Source: a bacterium Scap17 (GTDB lineage: Bacteria > Pseudomonadota > Gammaproteobacteria > Pseudomonadales > Halomonadaceae). Taken from it: a stretch of DNA of 64,000 nt. The notes under the pieces are model-generated. The model was not told the origin of the DNA, did no database searches, and saw only the letters and a program-made list of their open reading frames with translations. Of this stretch, positions 1 to 9,069 are shown in pieces. Location: positions 3,534,001 to 3,598,000 of the forward strand of contig VINJ01000001.1 in NCBI GenBank assembly GCA_013376735.1. The letters run 5' to 3'. Every line of letters begins with the position of its first letter. Position 1 is the first letter of the stretch. The position numbers and the translations under genes are program-made.

Positions 1-557
1 CCCTCCTTGACGGTCAGCTTGACGATCTTGCCCTTGTGCGGGCTCGGGACGTCCATGCTGGCCTTGTCGGATTCCAGCGTGATCAGCGCATCTTCGGCGT
101 CGACTTCGTCGCCTTCGGAGACGGCCATCTCGATGATCGGCACGGCTTCGGAGTCGCCCAGGTCCGGCACGACGATGTCGACGGTCTGGGTGCCACCGGA
201 AGCGGCCTTCGGTGCAGAAGCGTCTTCCTTCGGCGCTTGCTCAGAGGCTTCCTGCTTGGGCGCCTCTTCCTTCGGCGCTTGCTGCTCGTCAGAAGCGTCA
301 GAGGAGGTGTCACCACCGCCTTCGGCTTCCAGCTCCAGGATATCGTCGCCTTCGGAGACGGTGTCGCCTTCCTTGACGAGAATCTTCACCACCTTGCCGC
401 CCTTCGGTGCCGGCACATCCATGCTGGCCTTGTCGGACTCAAGAGTGATCATGGTGTCTTCGGCGGAGATGACATCTCCCACCGCCACCGCTATCTCGAT
501 GATCTCGACATCGGAACTACCGCCAATGTCGGGAACCTTGATGATTTCGCTGCTCAA
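1..557 (-). CDS. aceF: Pyruvate dehydrogenase E2 (dihydrolipoamide acetyltransferase), N-terminal part, cut by window edge
   Basis: Encodes the lipoyl-bearing core of the cytoplasmic pyruvate dehydrogenase complex, which moves acetyl groups from AceE to CoA. Two lipoyl domains are visible, each with the ESDKASMDVP lysine motif that takes lipoate (around residues 45 and 165). A Glu/Ala/Ser/Pro-rich linker separates them. The rest of the protein lies beyond position 1. I chose a TTG start at 557 because GGAG sits 8 bases upstream and translation then begins MSSEIIKVPDIG, the usual E2 start. A 105-bp gap separates it from aceE on the same strand, so the two form an operon. The family is certain; the TTG start is an inference. 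Confidence 0.93.
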   Translation of the reverse strand, partial: MSSEIIKVPDIGGSSDVEIIEIAVAVGDVISAEDTMITLESDKASMDVPAPKGGKVVKILVKEGDTVSEGDDILELEAEGGGDTSSDASDEQQAPKEEAPKQEASEQAPKEDASAPKAASGGTQTVDIVVPDLGDSEAVPIIEMAVSEGDEVDAEDALITLESDKASMDVPSPHKGKIVKLTVKE

Positions 558-662
558 GATCGTGCTCCTTCCAAAACGTGCACGGGGAGCGACACCCGAA
601 TCACCTGCGCATCATCATGATGTCGAGGAGGGAGTGCCGCTCGCCTGTTCCGCGATCTCCGC

Positions 663-3338
663 TCAGACGTTCAGCGGATTCGGCTTGTTGGGGTCGATGC
701 CGTAGGTCTTGATCGCTTCCGCGACCACCTTGCGGTCGATCTCACCACGATCCGCCAGCGCCTTCAGGGCCTGGACGGTGACGAAGTTGCGGTCGACTTC
801 GAAGAAGTGACGCAGCTTCTCGCGGGTATCGGAACGACCGAAACCGTCGGTACCGAGCACGTGATAGTCAGTCGGGACCCAGGCGCGAACCTGGTCAGCG
901 AACAGCTTCATGTAGTCGGTGGCAGCCACGACCGGGCCGTCACGTCCTTCCAGACACTGGGTGACGTGCGGCTTGGCCGAAGTCTCTTCCGGCTTGAGGA
1001 AGGCCTGGCGATCCAGTTCCAGCGCTTCACGACGCAGCTCGTTGAAGCTGGTGACGCTCCAGATGTCGGCATCGACACCGTAGTCCTGCTTGAGCATCTC
1101 GGCGGCTGCCTCGACTTCACGCAGGATGGTGCCGGAACCCAGCAGCTGAACGCGTGCCTTGCCGTCCTTGCCACCTTCCTTGAGCAGGTACATCCCCTTG
1201 ATGATGTCCTCTGCGGGCACCGTCTCGAGTTCCGGCTGCTCGTAGTTCTCGTTCATCACCGCCAGGTAGTAGAAGACCGGCTCGTGCTGCTCGAACATGC
1301 GTTTCATGCCGTCCTGCACGATCACCGCCACTTCGTGAGCGTAGGTCGGGTCATAGGTACGGCAGTTCGGGATGGTCGAGGCCAGGATATGGCTGTGGCC
1401 ATCCTGGTGCTGCAGACCTTCACCGTTCAGGGTGGTACGACCGGCAGTACCGCCGACCAGGAAGCCACGTGCCTGCAGGTCACCTGCGGCCCACGCCAGA
1501 TCACCGATGCGCTGGAAGCCGAACATCGAGTAGTAGACGTAGAACGGCATCAGCGGCAGGTTGTGGTTGGCATAGGACGTTGCCGCCGCCACCCACGCAG
1601 ACATGGCGCCTGCCTCGGAGATGCCTTCCTCGAGGACCTGACCCTTCTGGTCCTCGCGGTAATACATGATCTGGCCCTTGTCGACCGGCTCGTACTTCTG
1701 GCCTGCCGCGGTATAGATACCCAGCTGACGGAACATGCCTTCCATGCCGAAGGTACGCGCTTCGTCAGGAATGATCGGCACGACACGCTCGCCGAGGGTC
1801 TTGTGCTTGACCAGACCGTTGAGCACGCGCACGAAGGCCATGGTGGTGGACACTTCGCGGCCGTTGGAGCCCTTGAGCTGGGACGCGAAGATCTTGTCGT
1901 CCAGCGGCGGGATTTCCAGCGTTTCATACTCGGTGCGACGCTGCGGCAGGTAGCCGTTCAGACGTTCGCGCATGAGGTGCATGTACTTCATTTCCGGGCT
2001 GTCATCCGCCGGCTTGTAGTACGGCACTTCCTCGAGCTGCTCGTCGGTCAGCGGGATGCCGAAGCGGTCGCGGAATTTCTTCAGCGCTTCGTGCTCCATG
2101 GTCTTGACCTGGTGGGCTTCGTTGGCGGCTTCGCCATCGCCCATGCCCATGCCGTAACCCTTGACGGTGTGCGCCAGGATGACGGTCGGACGACCATTGG
2201 CGTTGTTGACCGCCTCGTGGTACGCCGCATAGACCTTGTACGGATCGTGGCCACCGCGGTTCAGACGCCAGATGTCGTCATCTGACATGTCCTTGACCAG
2301 TTCGGCCGTCTCCGGATACTTGCCGAAGAAGTGCTCACGGGTGTAAGCGCCGCCATTGGCCTTGTAGTTCTGGTAGTCGCCGTCGACCGCCTCGTCCATG
2401 CGCTTCTGCAGGATGCCTTTCTTGTCCTGCTCGAAGAGCGGATCCCAGAAGCGACCCCAGGTGACCTTGAGCACGTTCCAGTCGGCACCACGGAAGACGC
2501 CTTCCAGCTCGTCCATGATGCGGCCGTTGCCGCGCACCGGACCGTCAAGACGCTGCAGGTTGCAGTTGATGACGAAGATCAGGTTGTCGAGGTTCTCGCG
2601 ACCCGCCAGCGAGATGGCACCCAGGGATTCCGGCTCGTCACACTCGCCGTCACCCATGAAGCACCACACCTTGCGGTCGTACATGGACTTCAACTCACGC
2701 GAGTTGAGGTACTTCATGACGTGCGCCTGGTAGATCGCCTGGATCGGGCCCAGACCCATGGAGACGGTCGGGAACTGCCAGTAGTCCGGCATCAGCCACG
2801 GGTGCGGATAGGAAGACAGGCCATTGCCGTCGACTTCCTGACGGAAGCTGTCCATCTGCTCCTGGCTGAGGCGACCTTCCAGGAAGGAACGGGCGTAGAT
2901 GCCCGGCGCCACGTGACCCTGGATGTAGAGCAGATCACCTTCGAAGTCACCTTCCGGAGCACGGAAGAAGTGGTTGAAACCTACGTCGTAAAGCGTCGCA
3001 CTGGACATGAAGCTCGAGATGTGACCGCCCAGGCCCTTGTGGGCACGGTTGTTGCGGATCACCTGAGCGATGGCGTTGTAACGGATAAGCGAACGGATAC
3101 GACGCTCCATGAACAGATCGCCCGGCATGCGCGCTTCGCGGTGCACGGGGATACTGTTGCGATGGGGCGTGGTCACCGAGAAGGGTACCTGATGGCCATC
3201 ACGACGCAGACGATCTGCCAGACGTGACATCAGGTACTGGGCGCGATCCTCACCCTCACGATCCAGGACCGATTCCAGGGAGTCCAACCATTCCGTGGTT
3301 TCGATCGGATCGAGATCTTCTCTTGCCTCCAGACTCAT
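663..3338 (-). CDS. aceE: Pyruvate dehydrogenase E1 component, homodimeric type
   Basis: ThDP-dependent decarboxylase that oxidises pyruvate and acetylates the lipoyl groups of AceF. The 891 residues match the length of homodimeric bacterial E1. Near residues 230-260 it has the ThDP-binding stretch GDGECDEPES followed by an Asn-rich segment (FVINCNLQRLDGPVRGN), as in E. coli AceE. The transketolase-like middle and C-terminal domains follow. GGAGAG lies 8 bases before the ATG. It is the first gene of an aceE-aceF operon. No pdhR gene lies upstream; the next gene is ampD, which is also near the ace operon in enterobacteria. Confidence 0.97.
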   Translation of the reverse strand: MSLEAREDLDPIETTEWLDSLESVLDREGEDRAQYLMSRLADRLRRDGHQVPFSVTTPHRNSIPVHREARMPGDLFMERRIRSLIRYNAIAQVIRNNRAHKGLGGHISSFMSSATLYDVGFNHFFRAPEGDFEGDLLYIQGHVAPGIYARSFLEGRLSQEQMDSFRQEVDGNGLSSYPHPWLMPDYWQFPTVSMGLGPIQAIYQAHVMKYLNSRELKSMYDRKVWCFMGDGECDEPESLGAISLAGRENLDNLIFVINCNLQRLDGPVRGNGRIMDELEGVFRGADWNVLKVTWGRFWDPLFEQDKKGILQKRMDEAVDGDYQNYKANGGAYTREHFFGKYPETAELVKDMSDDDIWRLNRGGHDPYKVYAAYHEAVNNANGRPTVILAHTVKGYGMGMGDGEAANEAHQVKTMEHEALKKFRDRFGIPLTDEQLEEVPYYKPADDSPEMKYMHLMRERLNGYLPQRRTEYETLEIPPLDDKIFASQLKGSNGREVSTTMAFVRVLNGLVKHKTLGERVVPIIPDEARTFGMEGMFRQLGIYTAAGQKYEPVDKGQIMYYREDQKGQVLEEGISEAGAMSAWVAAATSYANHNLPLMPFYVYYSMFGFQRIGDLAWAAGDLQARGFLVGGTAGRTTLNGEGLQHQDGHSHILASTIPNCRTYDPTYAHEVAVIVQDGMKRMFEQHEPVFYYLAVMNENYEQPELETVPAEDIIKGMYLLKEGGKDGKARVQLLGSGTILREVEAAAEMLKQDYGVDADIWSVTSFNELRREALELDRQAFLKPEETSAKPHVTQCLEGRDGPVVAATDYMKLFADQVRAWVPTDYHVLGTDGFGRSDTREKLRHFFEVDRNFVTVQALKALADRGEIDRKVVAEAIKTYGIDPNKPNPLNV

Positions 3339-3542
3339 AGACGTCTCTCCGAGTGAAGAAATTTTTTGTCAGACGTTTCGACGAACAGCGATATCGAAAC
3401 CAGTGGCGCTCTTCAGTGTGGGCACGACCTTCTGAGTGGGTCGCATCTCCGATAGACCTGTCATGACCGGGTCTTGCCGGCCGTCAATCTCGACGCGCAT
3501 CCTGCGCCAAAGCAGGGCACAAGATGCGGTCATTTGGCGTGA

Positions 3543-3571
3543 AAGATACCGCAAACACCCCCGCGTGCCAA
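3543..3571 (-). promoter_or_regulatory. Candidate sigma-70 promoter of aceE-aceF
   Basis: On the minus strand TTGGCA (3566-3571) and TATCTT (3543-3548) are 17 bp apart, a good sigma-70 match. Transcription would start near 3535 and leave an untranslated leader of about 200 nt before aceE. The rest of the 448-bp region between ampD and aceE holds no convincing gene. Confidence 0.5.
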
Positions 3572-3692
3572 TTCAGGGCAGCCAGACTCACCGGGCAGGT
3601 GCAACGCTTGGCTGCCCCGCGGCAGCACTGGCCTCATGCGCCTTGCGGTCGGGACTCATGCGCCAGACTGAGCCGACCTCGACAGCCATGAT

Positions 3693-3705
3693 GTAGTAAA
3701 ACTAC
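3693..3705. promoter_or_regulatory. Palindromic operator-like site upstream of aceE (GntR/FadR type)
   Basis: GTAGTAAAACTAC is a perfect 5-bp inverted repeat around AAA. It contains the GT-N3-AC core recognised by FadR-subfamily GntR regulators, the group that includes PdhR. It lies about 120 bp upstream of the predicted aceE -35 element. The regulator and its function are inferred. Confidence 0.4.
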
Positions 3706-3786
3706 CAACGCGGCCCGCCACTGGGCGTTTCCTGCTCGGCGACGCCGCATGATGCTGCAACGCACCATCGCGAGGCGCCTGCGACC

Positions 3787-4398
3787 TTAGTCCTGAATGC
3801 CGCTCAGCAGGCGATCGAAGTAAGCCCAATCGAAGGCTGGACCTGGATCCGTCTTGCGCAACGGCGCAATCCGCGCATGCGAGGTGATGCGCTCGCGTGT
3901 CAGCGCGGGATAGCTCGCCATCAGGCCGGCCACGGTGCGTGCCAGGGTGCGGTACTGGACATCGCGATAGGGATGCACCTCATCGCCTTCGAGCTCGATG
4001 CCGATGGTGAAGTCATTGAGCTCGACACGTTCACGCTGACCGTCATGCCAGCGCGAGCGACCGGCGTGCCAAGCCCGACGATCAAAGGGTACGAACTGCA
4101 CCAGTCGACCGTCGCGCTGGATCAGCACATGGGCCGAGACGCGCAGCTGATGGATATCGGCAAAATAGGGATGGGCACCGGGATCGAGTTGATTGGTGAA
4201 CAGCTGCTCGATGGCCGGCCCGCCAAAGCGGCCGGGCGGCAAGCTGATGGAGTGCAGCACCAGCGCCGAGATTTCTCCTTCGGGACGCGCATTGTGATTG
4301 GGAGACGGTACCTGACGGGCGCTCTCCAGCCAGTGCTCAGGGGTGACCGCCAGACGCGTCAGGTGACCCGAGCGCGGGGAAGAGGACAAGGGGGGCAT
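3787..4398 (-). CDS. ampD: 1,6-anhydro-N-acetylmuramyl-L-alanine amidase AmpD
   Basis: Cytoplasmic zinc amidase of peptidoglycan recycling. It removes the peptide from anhydro-muropeptides and so keeps the AmpR/AmpC inducer low. The 203 residues show the expected zinc ligands His49 (LVLHSIS), His174 (TSHARIAP) and Asp184 ([10 protein letters not shown]), with catalytic Glu135 and Lys182. There is no signal peptide, as expected for AmpD rather than AmpDh2 or AmpDh3. It is divergent from nadC, the arrangement also found in E. coli. Confidence 0.93.
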   Translation of the reverse strand: MPPLSSSPRSGHLTRLAVTPEHWLESARQVPSPNHNARPEGEISALVLHSISLPPGRFGGPAIEQLFTNQLDPGAHPYFADIHQLRVSAHVLIQRDGRLVQFVPFDRRAWHAGRSRWHDGQRERVELNDFTIGIELEGDEVHPYRDVQYRTLARTVAGLMASYPALTRERITSHARIAPLRKTDPGPAFDWAYFDRLLSGIQD

Positions 4399-4435
4399 CG
4401 AAGACTCCAGACGGGAAGGTCATCGCACGCGGGGA

Positions 4436-4464
4436 CTGACCGCTCGCGTGGCTTTTCCTATAAT
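4436..4464 (+). promoter_or_regulatory. Candidate sigma-70 promoter of nadC
   Basis: A perfect TATAAT at 4459-4464 has CTGACC at 4436-4441, 17 bp upstream. It lies in the ampD-nadC divergent region and points toward nadC. Confidence 0.65.
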
Positions 4465-4569
4465 GGCGCACATTATGGCATGCTCGGCAGCCACGGGTCT
4501 GTGCCACTGCCCCGGCACACGCACAGCCCCCGGCTCCGGCAGCACTCTTCGTACAAGGATCAGACGCGC

Positions 4570-5433
4570 ATGAACTTCCACGACGCCCTCGCCGAGGATA
4601 TCCGTACCAGCGCCGCCCGCCTGCTCGCCGAGGATGTCGGCGGTGGCGATATCACCGCCGAATTGATTCCGGAGCGCCAGTGGGCCAAGGCACGCGTGAT
4701 CAGCCGCGAGCCGGCCATCCTGTGCGGTGTGGCCTGGGTCGACGAGCTGTTTCGTCGTCTCGACCCGCGCGTCAGCCTCAAGTGGCTGGCCAGCGATGGC
4801 GATCGCCTCGAGGCCGACGCGCCCTTCCTGGAGCTGGAAGGCCCAGCCCGCTCGCTGCTGACCGGCGAGCGTGCAGCGCTCAACCTGCTGCAGACGCTCT
4901 CCGGCACCGCGACCCGCGCCAACCACTACACCTCGCTGGTCGAGGGCACTGGCGTGCGCCTGCTCGATACCCGCAAGACCCTGCCGGGCATGCGGGTCGC
5001 CCAGAAGTACGCCGTCAGCTGCGGCGGTGGCCACAATCATCGCATCGGCCTCTATGACGCCTTCCTGATCAAGGAAAACCATATCGCTGCCTGTGGCGGC
5101 ATCGCGGCGGCAGTGCGTGAGGCACGCGACATCGCCTCCGACGTCACCTGTGAAGTGGAAGTCGAGAACTTCGAGGAGCTGGCCCAGGCACTGGATGCCG
5201 GCGCCGACGTCATCATGCTCGACAACTTCGACAACGATCAGCTCATCGAGGCCGTGGCGCGCAACAAGGCGCATGCCAAGCCAGCCGTGCTGGAAGCCTC
5301 GGGCAACGTCAGTGAGGTCACCTTGCCGGGCATCGCGGCCACCGGAGTGGATTGCATCTCGATCGGCGCGCTGACCAAGGACGTGACCTCCATCGACCTG
5401 TCGATGCGCATCTACACTGTCGAGACCCGCTAG
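4570..5433 (+). CDS. nadC: Nicotinate-nucleotide pyrophosphorylase (carboxylating)
   Basis: Quinolinate phosphoribosyltransferase, the third step of de novo NAD synthesis: quinolinate and PRPP give nicotinate mononucleotide, CO2 and PPi. At 287 residues it has the usual length. Family motifs are present: [36 protein letters not shown] and [14 protein letters not shown], which form the phosphate and quinolinate sites. The reading frame is open far upstream, but [11 protein letters not shown] at 4570 is the family start and follows the promoter. nadA, an earlier step of the same pathway, is also in this window at 18.8-19.9 kb. Confidence 0.95.
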   Translation: MNFHDALAEDIRTSAARLLAEDVGGGDITAELIPERQWAKARVISREPAILCGVAWVDELFRRLDPRVSLKWLASDGDRLEADAPFLELEGPARSLLTGERAALNLLQTLSGTATRANHYTSLVEGTGVRLLDTRKTLPGMRVAQKYAVSCGGGHNHRIGLYDAFLIKENHIAACGGIAAAVREARDIASDVTCEVEVENFEELAQALDAGADVIMLDNFDNDQLIEAVARNKAHAKPAVLEASGNVSEVTLPGIAATGVDCISIGALTKDVTSIDLSMRIYTVETR

Positions 5434-5543
5434 CCAACGACAGGTGAATGCCTTCCTGCTGGCCAGCTCCTGTCCTGCAGAGGTCGCCGCTGACGCCGGC
5501 CCCTCTGTCACGACACATTGCCATGCCGCCAGGGAGGCGCCCC

Positions 5544-6203
5544 ATGTCCCCGCCATCTCCTCATCAGCATCCGCCTGAAGTCCCCAGGGCATCAGGCGGC
5601 GGCTGGCAGACGCGCCGCTGGAGTCTCTACGCGCCGATCTATGACCGTGTGGCCGCCCGTATCCTGCGCTCCGCGCGGCGCGAGGCCATCGCGACTCTCG
5701 ATATCCAGGCGGGCACCCGCGTGCTGCTGCTCGGCGGCGGCACCGGGCTCGACCTGCCCTTCCTGCCCCGTGACATCGAACTCGAGGTGATCGACGCCTC
5801 CCCCGCCATGCTGCGCCGCTGTCGCGAGCGTGCCGAGACGCTGGGCTTCGATGCCAACGTCAAGCCGGGCGACGCCATGGCGCTCGAATTCCCCGATGGC
5901 TATTTCGATGTCGTCATCGCCCACCTGATCATCGCCGTGGTGCCCGAGCCCCAGCGCGCCTTCGATGAAGCGCTGCGCGTGCTGGCCAGTGATGGCGAGC
6001 TGTCACTGCTCGACAAGGGTCTGCGCGGCAATCGCTCGGCCGGGCGGCTGCGGCGCCTGCTCAATCCACTGGCCCGGCTGGTGGCGACCAATCTCAATGT
6101 GCCGCTGGACAACCTGCTGGAGGGCCATGCGGTGCAACGACTCGAGGACCGCGACCTCGGCCCCGGCGGGGCGTTGCGCCACATGCATCTGCGCAAGCGC
6201 TGA
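5544..6203 (+). CDS. Class I SAM-dependent methyltransferase
   Basis: A 219-residue protein with a Rossmann methyltransferase fold. The SAM-binding loop reads VLLLGGGTGLDL, an acidic residue closes the second strand (LEVIDASPAML), and GDAMALEFPDGYFDVVIAH forms motifs II-III. It resembles the UbiE/PhoMT-like small methyltransferases (YAPIYDRVAARILRSARR near the N-terminus), but the substrate cannot be read from sequence. The ATG at 5544 was chosen because AGGGAGG lies 6 bases upstream. It follows nadC by 110 bp and may be co-transcribed with it. Confidence 0.8.
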   Translation: MSPPSPHQHPPEVPRASGGGWQTRRWSLYAPIYDRVAARILRSARREAIATLDIQAGTRVLLLGGGTGLDLPFLPRDIELEVIDASPAMLRRCRERAETLGFDANVKPGDAMALEFPDGYFDVVIAHLIIAVVPEPQRAFDEALRVLASDGELSLLDKGLRGNRSAGRLRRLLNPLARLVATNLNVPLDNLLEGHAVQRLEDRDLGPGGALRHMHLRKR

Positions 6204-6242
6204 GGCATCGACCGGCCATGCGCCCCCCCCCACCAAGACAAA

Positions 6243-6270
6243 TGCCCCCGCCGGAGCCCCGGCGGGGGCA
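6243..6270 (+). terminator. Bidirectional terminator hairpin
   Basis: TGCCCCCGCC pairs with GGCGGGGGCA around a short loop, between the converging methyltransferase and acetyltransferase genes. There is no long T-run. Confidence 0.65.
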
Positions 6271-6302
6271 TGTCTGAAGTCCACCTCCATAAGAGGCGAC
6301 GC

Positions 6303-6824
6303 TCACTGATCGAGACGCTTCTCGAAGCGCTCACGCTTGAGGCATACGTCATCGCGCTTGACGTGTTCAAGTCCCAGACTGTGCCAGCCACGGCGGGCCA
6401 GGCCCGGTGACAGCGTCAGACTGGCCTCCAGGCTCATCACGCGCACCTTGCGCTCGCGCAGGTCGCGCTCGGCCGCCGCCAGCAGCTGGCTGCCGATGCC
6501 CTGCCCCATCAGACTCGGGTAGACGTAAAGCATCTCGATGCGTGCCAGCGGCCATTCGGGGGCGTACTCGCAGAAGCCGATACAGCGAGCATCACGCTCC
6601 GCCACCAGCACCTCGAAGCGATGCTGACGCGCGGCCCAGCGTTCGGCGTCGCGCGGGACACGCGCGGCCCACTGCTGGCGCTGCGCCAGATCATAATGAC
6701 CGGCAGCGCCCTGCATGACGGCCTGATAGAACACCTCGGCCTGATCCGCGGCATGCTCCGGCTGCGCCGCCACGATATGAACACGCTCCCTGGCCACTTC
6801 ACGGCTATCGGTCTGGCTGTGCAA
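6303..6824 (-). CDS. GNAT-family N-acetyltransferase
   Basis: A 173-residue GCN5-related acetyltransferase. The acetyl-CoA loop is the run LMGQGIGSQLLAAAERD (the Q/RxxGxG/A pattern), preceded by strand IEMLYVYP. The substrate is unknown. No ATG fits. I chose TTG at 6824 because AAGGAGG stands 8 bases upstream and the domain begins about 14 residues later. The gene is downstream of mtnC on the same strand, about 94 bp away. A 7-bp inverted repeat abuts the ribosome binding site (see separate entry). Confidence 0.8.
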   Translation of the reverse strand: MHSQTDSREVARERVHIVAAQPEHAADQAEVFYQAVMQGAAGHYDLAQRQQWAARVPRDAERWAARQHRFEVLVAERDARCIGFCEYAPEWPLARIEMLYVYPSLMGQGIGSQLLAAAERDLRERKVRVMSLEASLTLSPGLARRGWHSLGLEHVKRDDVCLKRERFEKRLDQ

Positions 6825-6841
6825 TCGTTCGTCCTCCTTGT

Positions 6842-6857
6842 GTCCTCGAACGAGGAC
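6842..6857. promoter_or_regulatory. Inverted repeat just upstream of the acetyltransferase ribosome binding site
   Basis: GTCCTCG AA CGAGGAC is a perfect 7-bp inverted repeat. In the minus-strand mRNA it lies 3-4 bases upstream of the AAGGAGG sequence that serves the TTG start at 6824. It could be an operator or an RNA hairpin controlling translation. Confidence 0.4.
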
Positions 6858-6918
6858 GCTGTATTCATGGAAAACCTGACAGGCTTCACGGCTGACAACT
6901 GCCACTGAAGCGTCCTGC

Positions 6919-7599
6919 TCAGCCGCTGAAGGACACCTCATCGAAGCGGCTGGCCTGGGGATGATCTCCGGTGACCATGTCCGGCTCCCGCACCAGCTGC
7001 CAGGTATGGAAACCGGCGGCTGCGGCGGCGTCCAGCTCGGCGACGACATCCGACAGGAACAGGATCTCCGCGCCCGGAATGCCCAGCTGACCGGCGATAC
7101 GGCGATAGCTCTCGGCTTCCTGCTTGGGGCCCGTGGTGGTGTCGAAGTAGCCGGCAAACAGCGGAGTCAGATCGCCGACATCGGAATGCCCGAACAGCAG
7201 CTTCTGGGCCTGGATGGAGCCTGAAGAGTAGACATACAAGGACAGTCCGCGCTCCTTCCAGTCACGCAATCCCTTCACGGCATCAGGATAGACATGGCCG
7301 GTAAAGTCACCGTCCGCGTAGCCCTGCGCCCAGACCATGCCCTGCAGCGCCTTGAGCGGCGTGGCCTTGCGGTCGGCGTCGATCCAGCCTTCCAGAATGG
7401 CGATCACGGCCTCGAGATCGGCCTTCGGTGCCTCGGCCAGCTCGCGGGTAGCAGCCAGCTGCTCGGCGACGTCCTCACGCTCGGCATTGGCGCGCACGAA
7501 ATCGCCCAGATTGGCACGCGCATAGGGAAACAGCACCTGATGCACGAAGCGAATCGAGCCGGTCGTGCCCTCGATGTCGGTGACGATGGCGCGAATCAT
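6919..7599 (-). CDS. mtnC: Enolase-phosphatase E1 (acireductone synthase)
   Basis: Bifunctional HAD-superfamily enzyme of the methionine salvage pathway. It enolises and then dephosphorylates 2,3-diketo-5-methylthiopentyl-1-phosphate to acireductone. The 226 residues start [16 protein letters not shown], where the Asp of DIEGTT is the HAD nucleophile. [14 protein letters not shown] and the later [12 protein letters not shown] segment are HAD motifs II and IV. Its ATG overlaps the stop of mtnD by 4 bp, so translation is coupled. Confidence 0.95.
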   Translation of the reverse strand: MIRAIVTDIEGTTGSIRFVHQVLFPYARANLGDFVRANAEREDVAEQLAATRELAEAPKADLEAVIAILEGWIDADRKATPLKALQGMVWAQGYADGDFTGHVYPDAVKGLRDWKERGLSLYVYSSGSIQAQKLLFGHSDVGDLTPLFAGYFDTTTGPKQEAESYRRIAGQLGIPGAEILFLSDVVAELDAAAAAGFHTWQLVREPDMVTGDHPQASRFDEVSFSG

Positions 7600-8192
7600 G
7601 CGGACTCCTGGGAATGCGGGGCGGCGGTCTGGGTAAAGTGCTCGGCCAGCGCTTCATGACGCGGGAAGCGGGCGGCGATGTCATTGTCGGTGAAGTTGGC
7701 GATCCAGCCTTCCGGATTGGTGAACAGACGGATGGCGGTGAAGTCCGGCGTCGGCCCCATGTCGAACCAGTGCGGCGTGCCGGCGGGCACGGCGATCAGG
7801 TCATCCTTCTCGCAGCCGACCGCCAGCACGCGCTCGCCCAGATGCAGATAGAAGATGCCGCTGCCGCGCACGAAGAAGCGCACCTCATGCTCCGCGTGGC
7901 GGTGCTCATCGAGGAACTTGCCGCGCAGGGCATCGCGGTCAGGGTGATCCGGCGTCAGGCCGATCACGTCGGCGGTGACGAAACCGCTCTCGGACTTGAG
8001 ACGTGCGACGTCGTCGGCGTAGGCCGCCAGCACCTGGGCCTGGTCGGTGGGATCACGCATCTCGCAGCCCGCCGTCCAGCGCTCGAAGCGGATGCCTTCA
8101 GCCTCGAGTTCGCTGGCGATCTGCGCGCCATCATTGGTGATCAACTGCGGACGCGAGGCGTCCTGCTCGGCGTAGATGGCCAGAAAGCTCAT
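7596..8192 (-). CDS. mtnD: Acireductone dioxygenase (ARD)
   Basis: Cupin metalloenzyme that cleaves acireductone to the ketoacid of methionine plus formate (Fe form) or to an off-pathway product (Ni form). At 198 residues it has family length. The metal-binding motif [14 protein letters not shown] holds two His and a Glu, and the fourth ligand is the His of [11 protein letters not shown]. It overlaps mtnC and mtnB by 4 bp on either side, giving a tight mtnB-mtnD-mtnC operon. Confidence 0.96.
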   Translation of the reverse strand: MSFLAIYAEQDASRPQLITNDGAQIASELEAEGIRFERWTAGCEMRDPTDQAQVLAAYADDVARLKSESGFVTADVIGLTPDHPDRDALRGKFLDEHRHAEHEVRFFVRGSGIFYLHLGERVLAVGCEKDDLIAVPAGTPHWFDMGPTPDFTAIRLFTNPEGWIANFTDNDIAARFPRHEALAEHFTQTAAPHSQESA

Positions 8193-8854
8193 CGCTGTCT
8201 CCTCAGTTCCAGTTCACAACCCATCAGGAAGTCGAGCGCTTCGACGTGGCGGCGGCAGGCCGCCATGCTGCTGGCCCAGGTATAGAGGCCATGGCCGCGG
8301 ATCAGGTAGCCGTGCAGACCGGCATCGGCGGCCAGTCGGGCACGCACATCCAGCGCCAGCGCCTCGATATCCTGAGTATTGTCGAAGACGGCCAGACGTA
8401 CCGCCGTCTCATGACTCTTGACGCCTTCCAGCGCCTTGTTGAGTTCGAAACCCTCCAGGCTCAGGGTGTCGCCCTCATGGCACAGCGACAGCACGGTGGC
8501 GGCCCAGGAGTGGGTATGCAGAATCGCCTGCGCGTGGGGCAGGTCTTCGTAGAGCTGGCCATGCAGGCGCGCCTCGTCAGAGGCCTTGCGGGAAGTGCCC
8601 TGCAGCCTGACGGCAAAATCGCTGACCAGAATGTGGCCGCTGGTCAGGCGGCCCTTGTGGCAGCCCGAGGCGGTGACCGCCATCAGACGATCACTGAGAC
8701 GACAGGAGAAGTTGCCGCCGGTGGCCGGCACCTGTCCGGCAGCGTCCAGCGCCTGACCGGCCTCGATCAACTGTTGGCTCGCCAGTGCAAGGCGGTCGAG
8801 GTCCAGTGTCGACGGCAGGCCGTCGGCAGTGGCAATGGCGATGGGGTCTGACAT
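8189..8854 (-). CDS. mtnB: Methylthioribulose-1-phosphate dehydratase
   Basis: Class II aldolase/adducin-fold zinc enzyme. It dehydrates 5-methylthioribulose-1-phosphate in methionine salvage. Zinc ligands appear in ILHTHSWAATVLS (HxH) and in LIRGHGLYTWA. Residues GNFSCRL and ASGCHKGRL form the substrate end. I chose the ATG at 8854 (MSDPIAIATADG, 221 residues), with GAGGG 11 bases upstream; an upstream in-frame ATG would add 19 residues. No mtnA is nearby. Confidence 0.94.
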   Translation of the reverse strand: MSDPIAIATADGLPSTLDLDRLALASQQLIEAGQALDAAGQVPATGGNFSCRLSDRLMAVTASGCHKGRLTSGHILVSDFAVRLQGTSRKASDEARLHGQLYEDLPHAQAILHTHSWAATVLSLCHEGDTLSLEGFELNKALEGVKSHETAVRLAVFDNTQDIEALALDVRARLAADAGLHGYLIRGHGLYTWASSMAACRRHVEALDFLMGCELELRRQR

Positions 8855-9069
8855 GATCAAAGTTGCCCTCAAGAGTCGCGCGGGGCCTTCACGCCCCGTC
8901 GCCAGCATCACGATTCAGCGCCATGCAGCGCTGCTCTCGCGGCAGACTACACAAGCCGACCCAGTGAGACCAGTCATGCCGTGCGACGACGAGCATGGCA
9001 TCATGGCGGCCTGGAATGTCACACGACATTCTGCGCCATCATCACTTCAGCCTCTGCCACGGTCCTGCC

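Noticed and set aside
807-2285. Long open frame on the plus strand opposite aceE
   Set aside because: It mirrors the codon structure of aceE, has no domain or ribosome binding site, and is a high-GC antisense artefact. Similar frames opposite purL, radD, nirB and trpS were dropped for the same reason.
3369-3554. Small reading frame between ampD and aceE
   Set aside because: It overlaps the predicted aceE promoter, has no ribosome binding site and matches no family.
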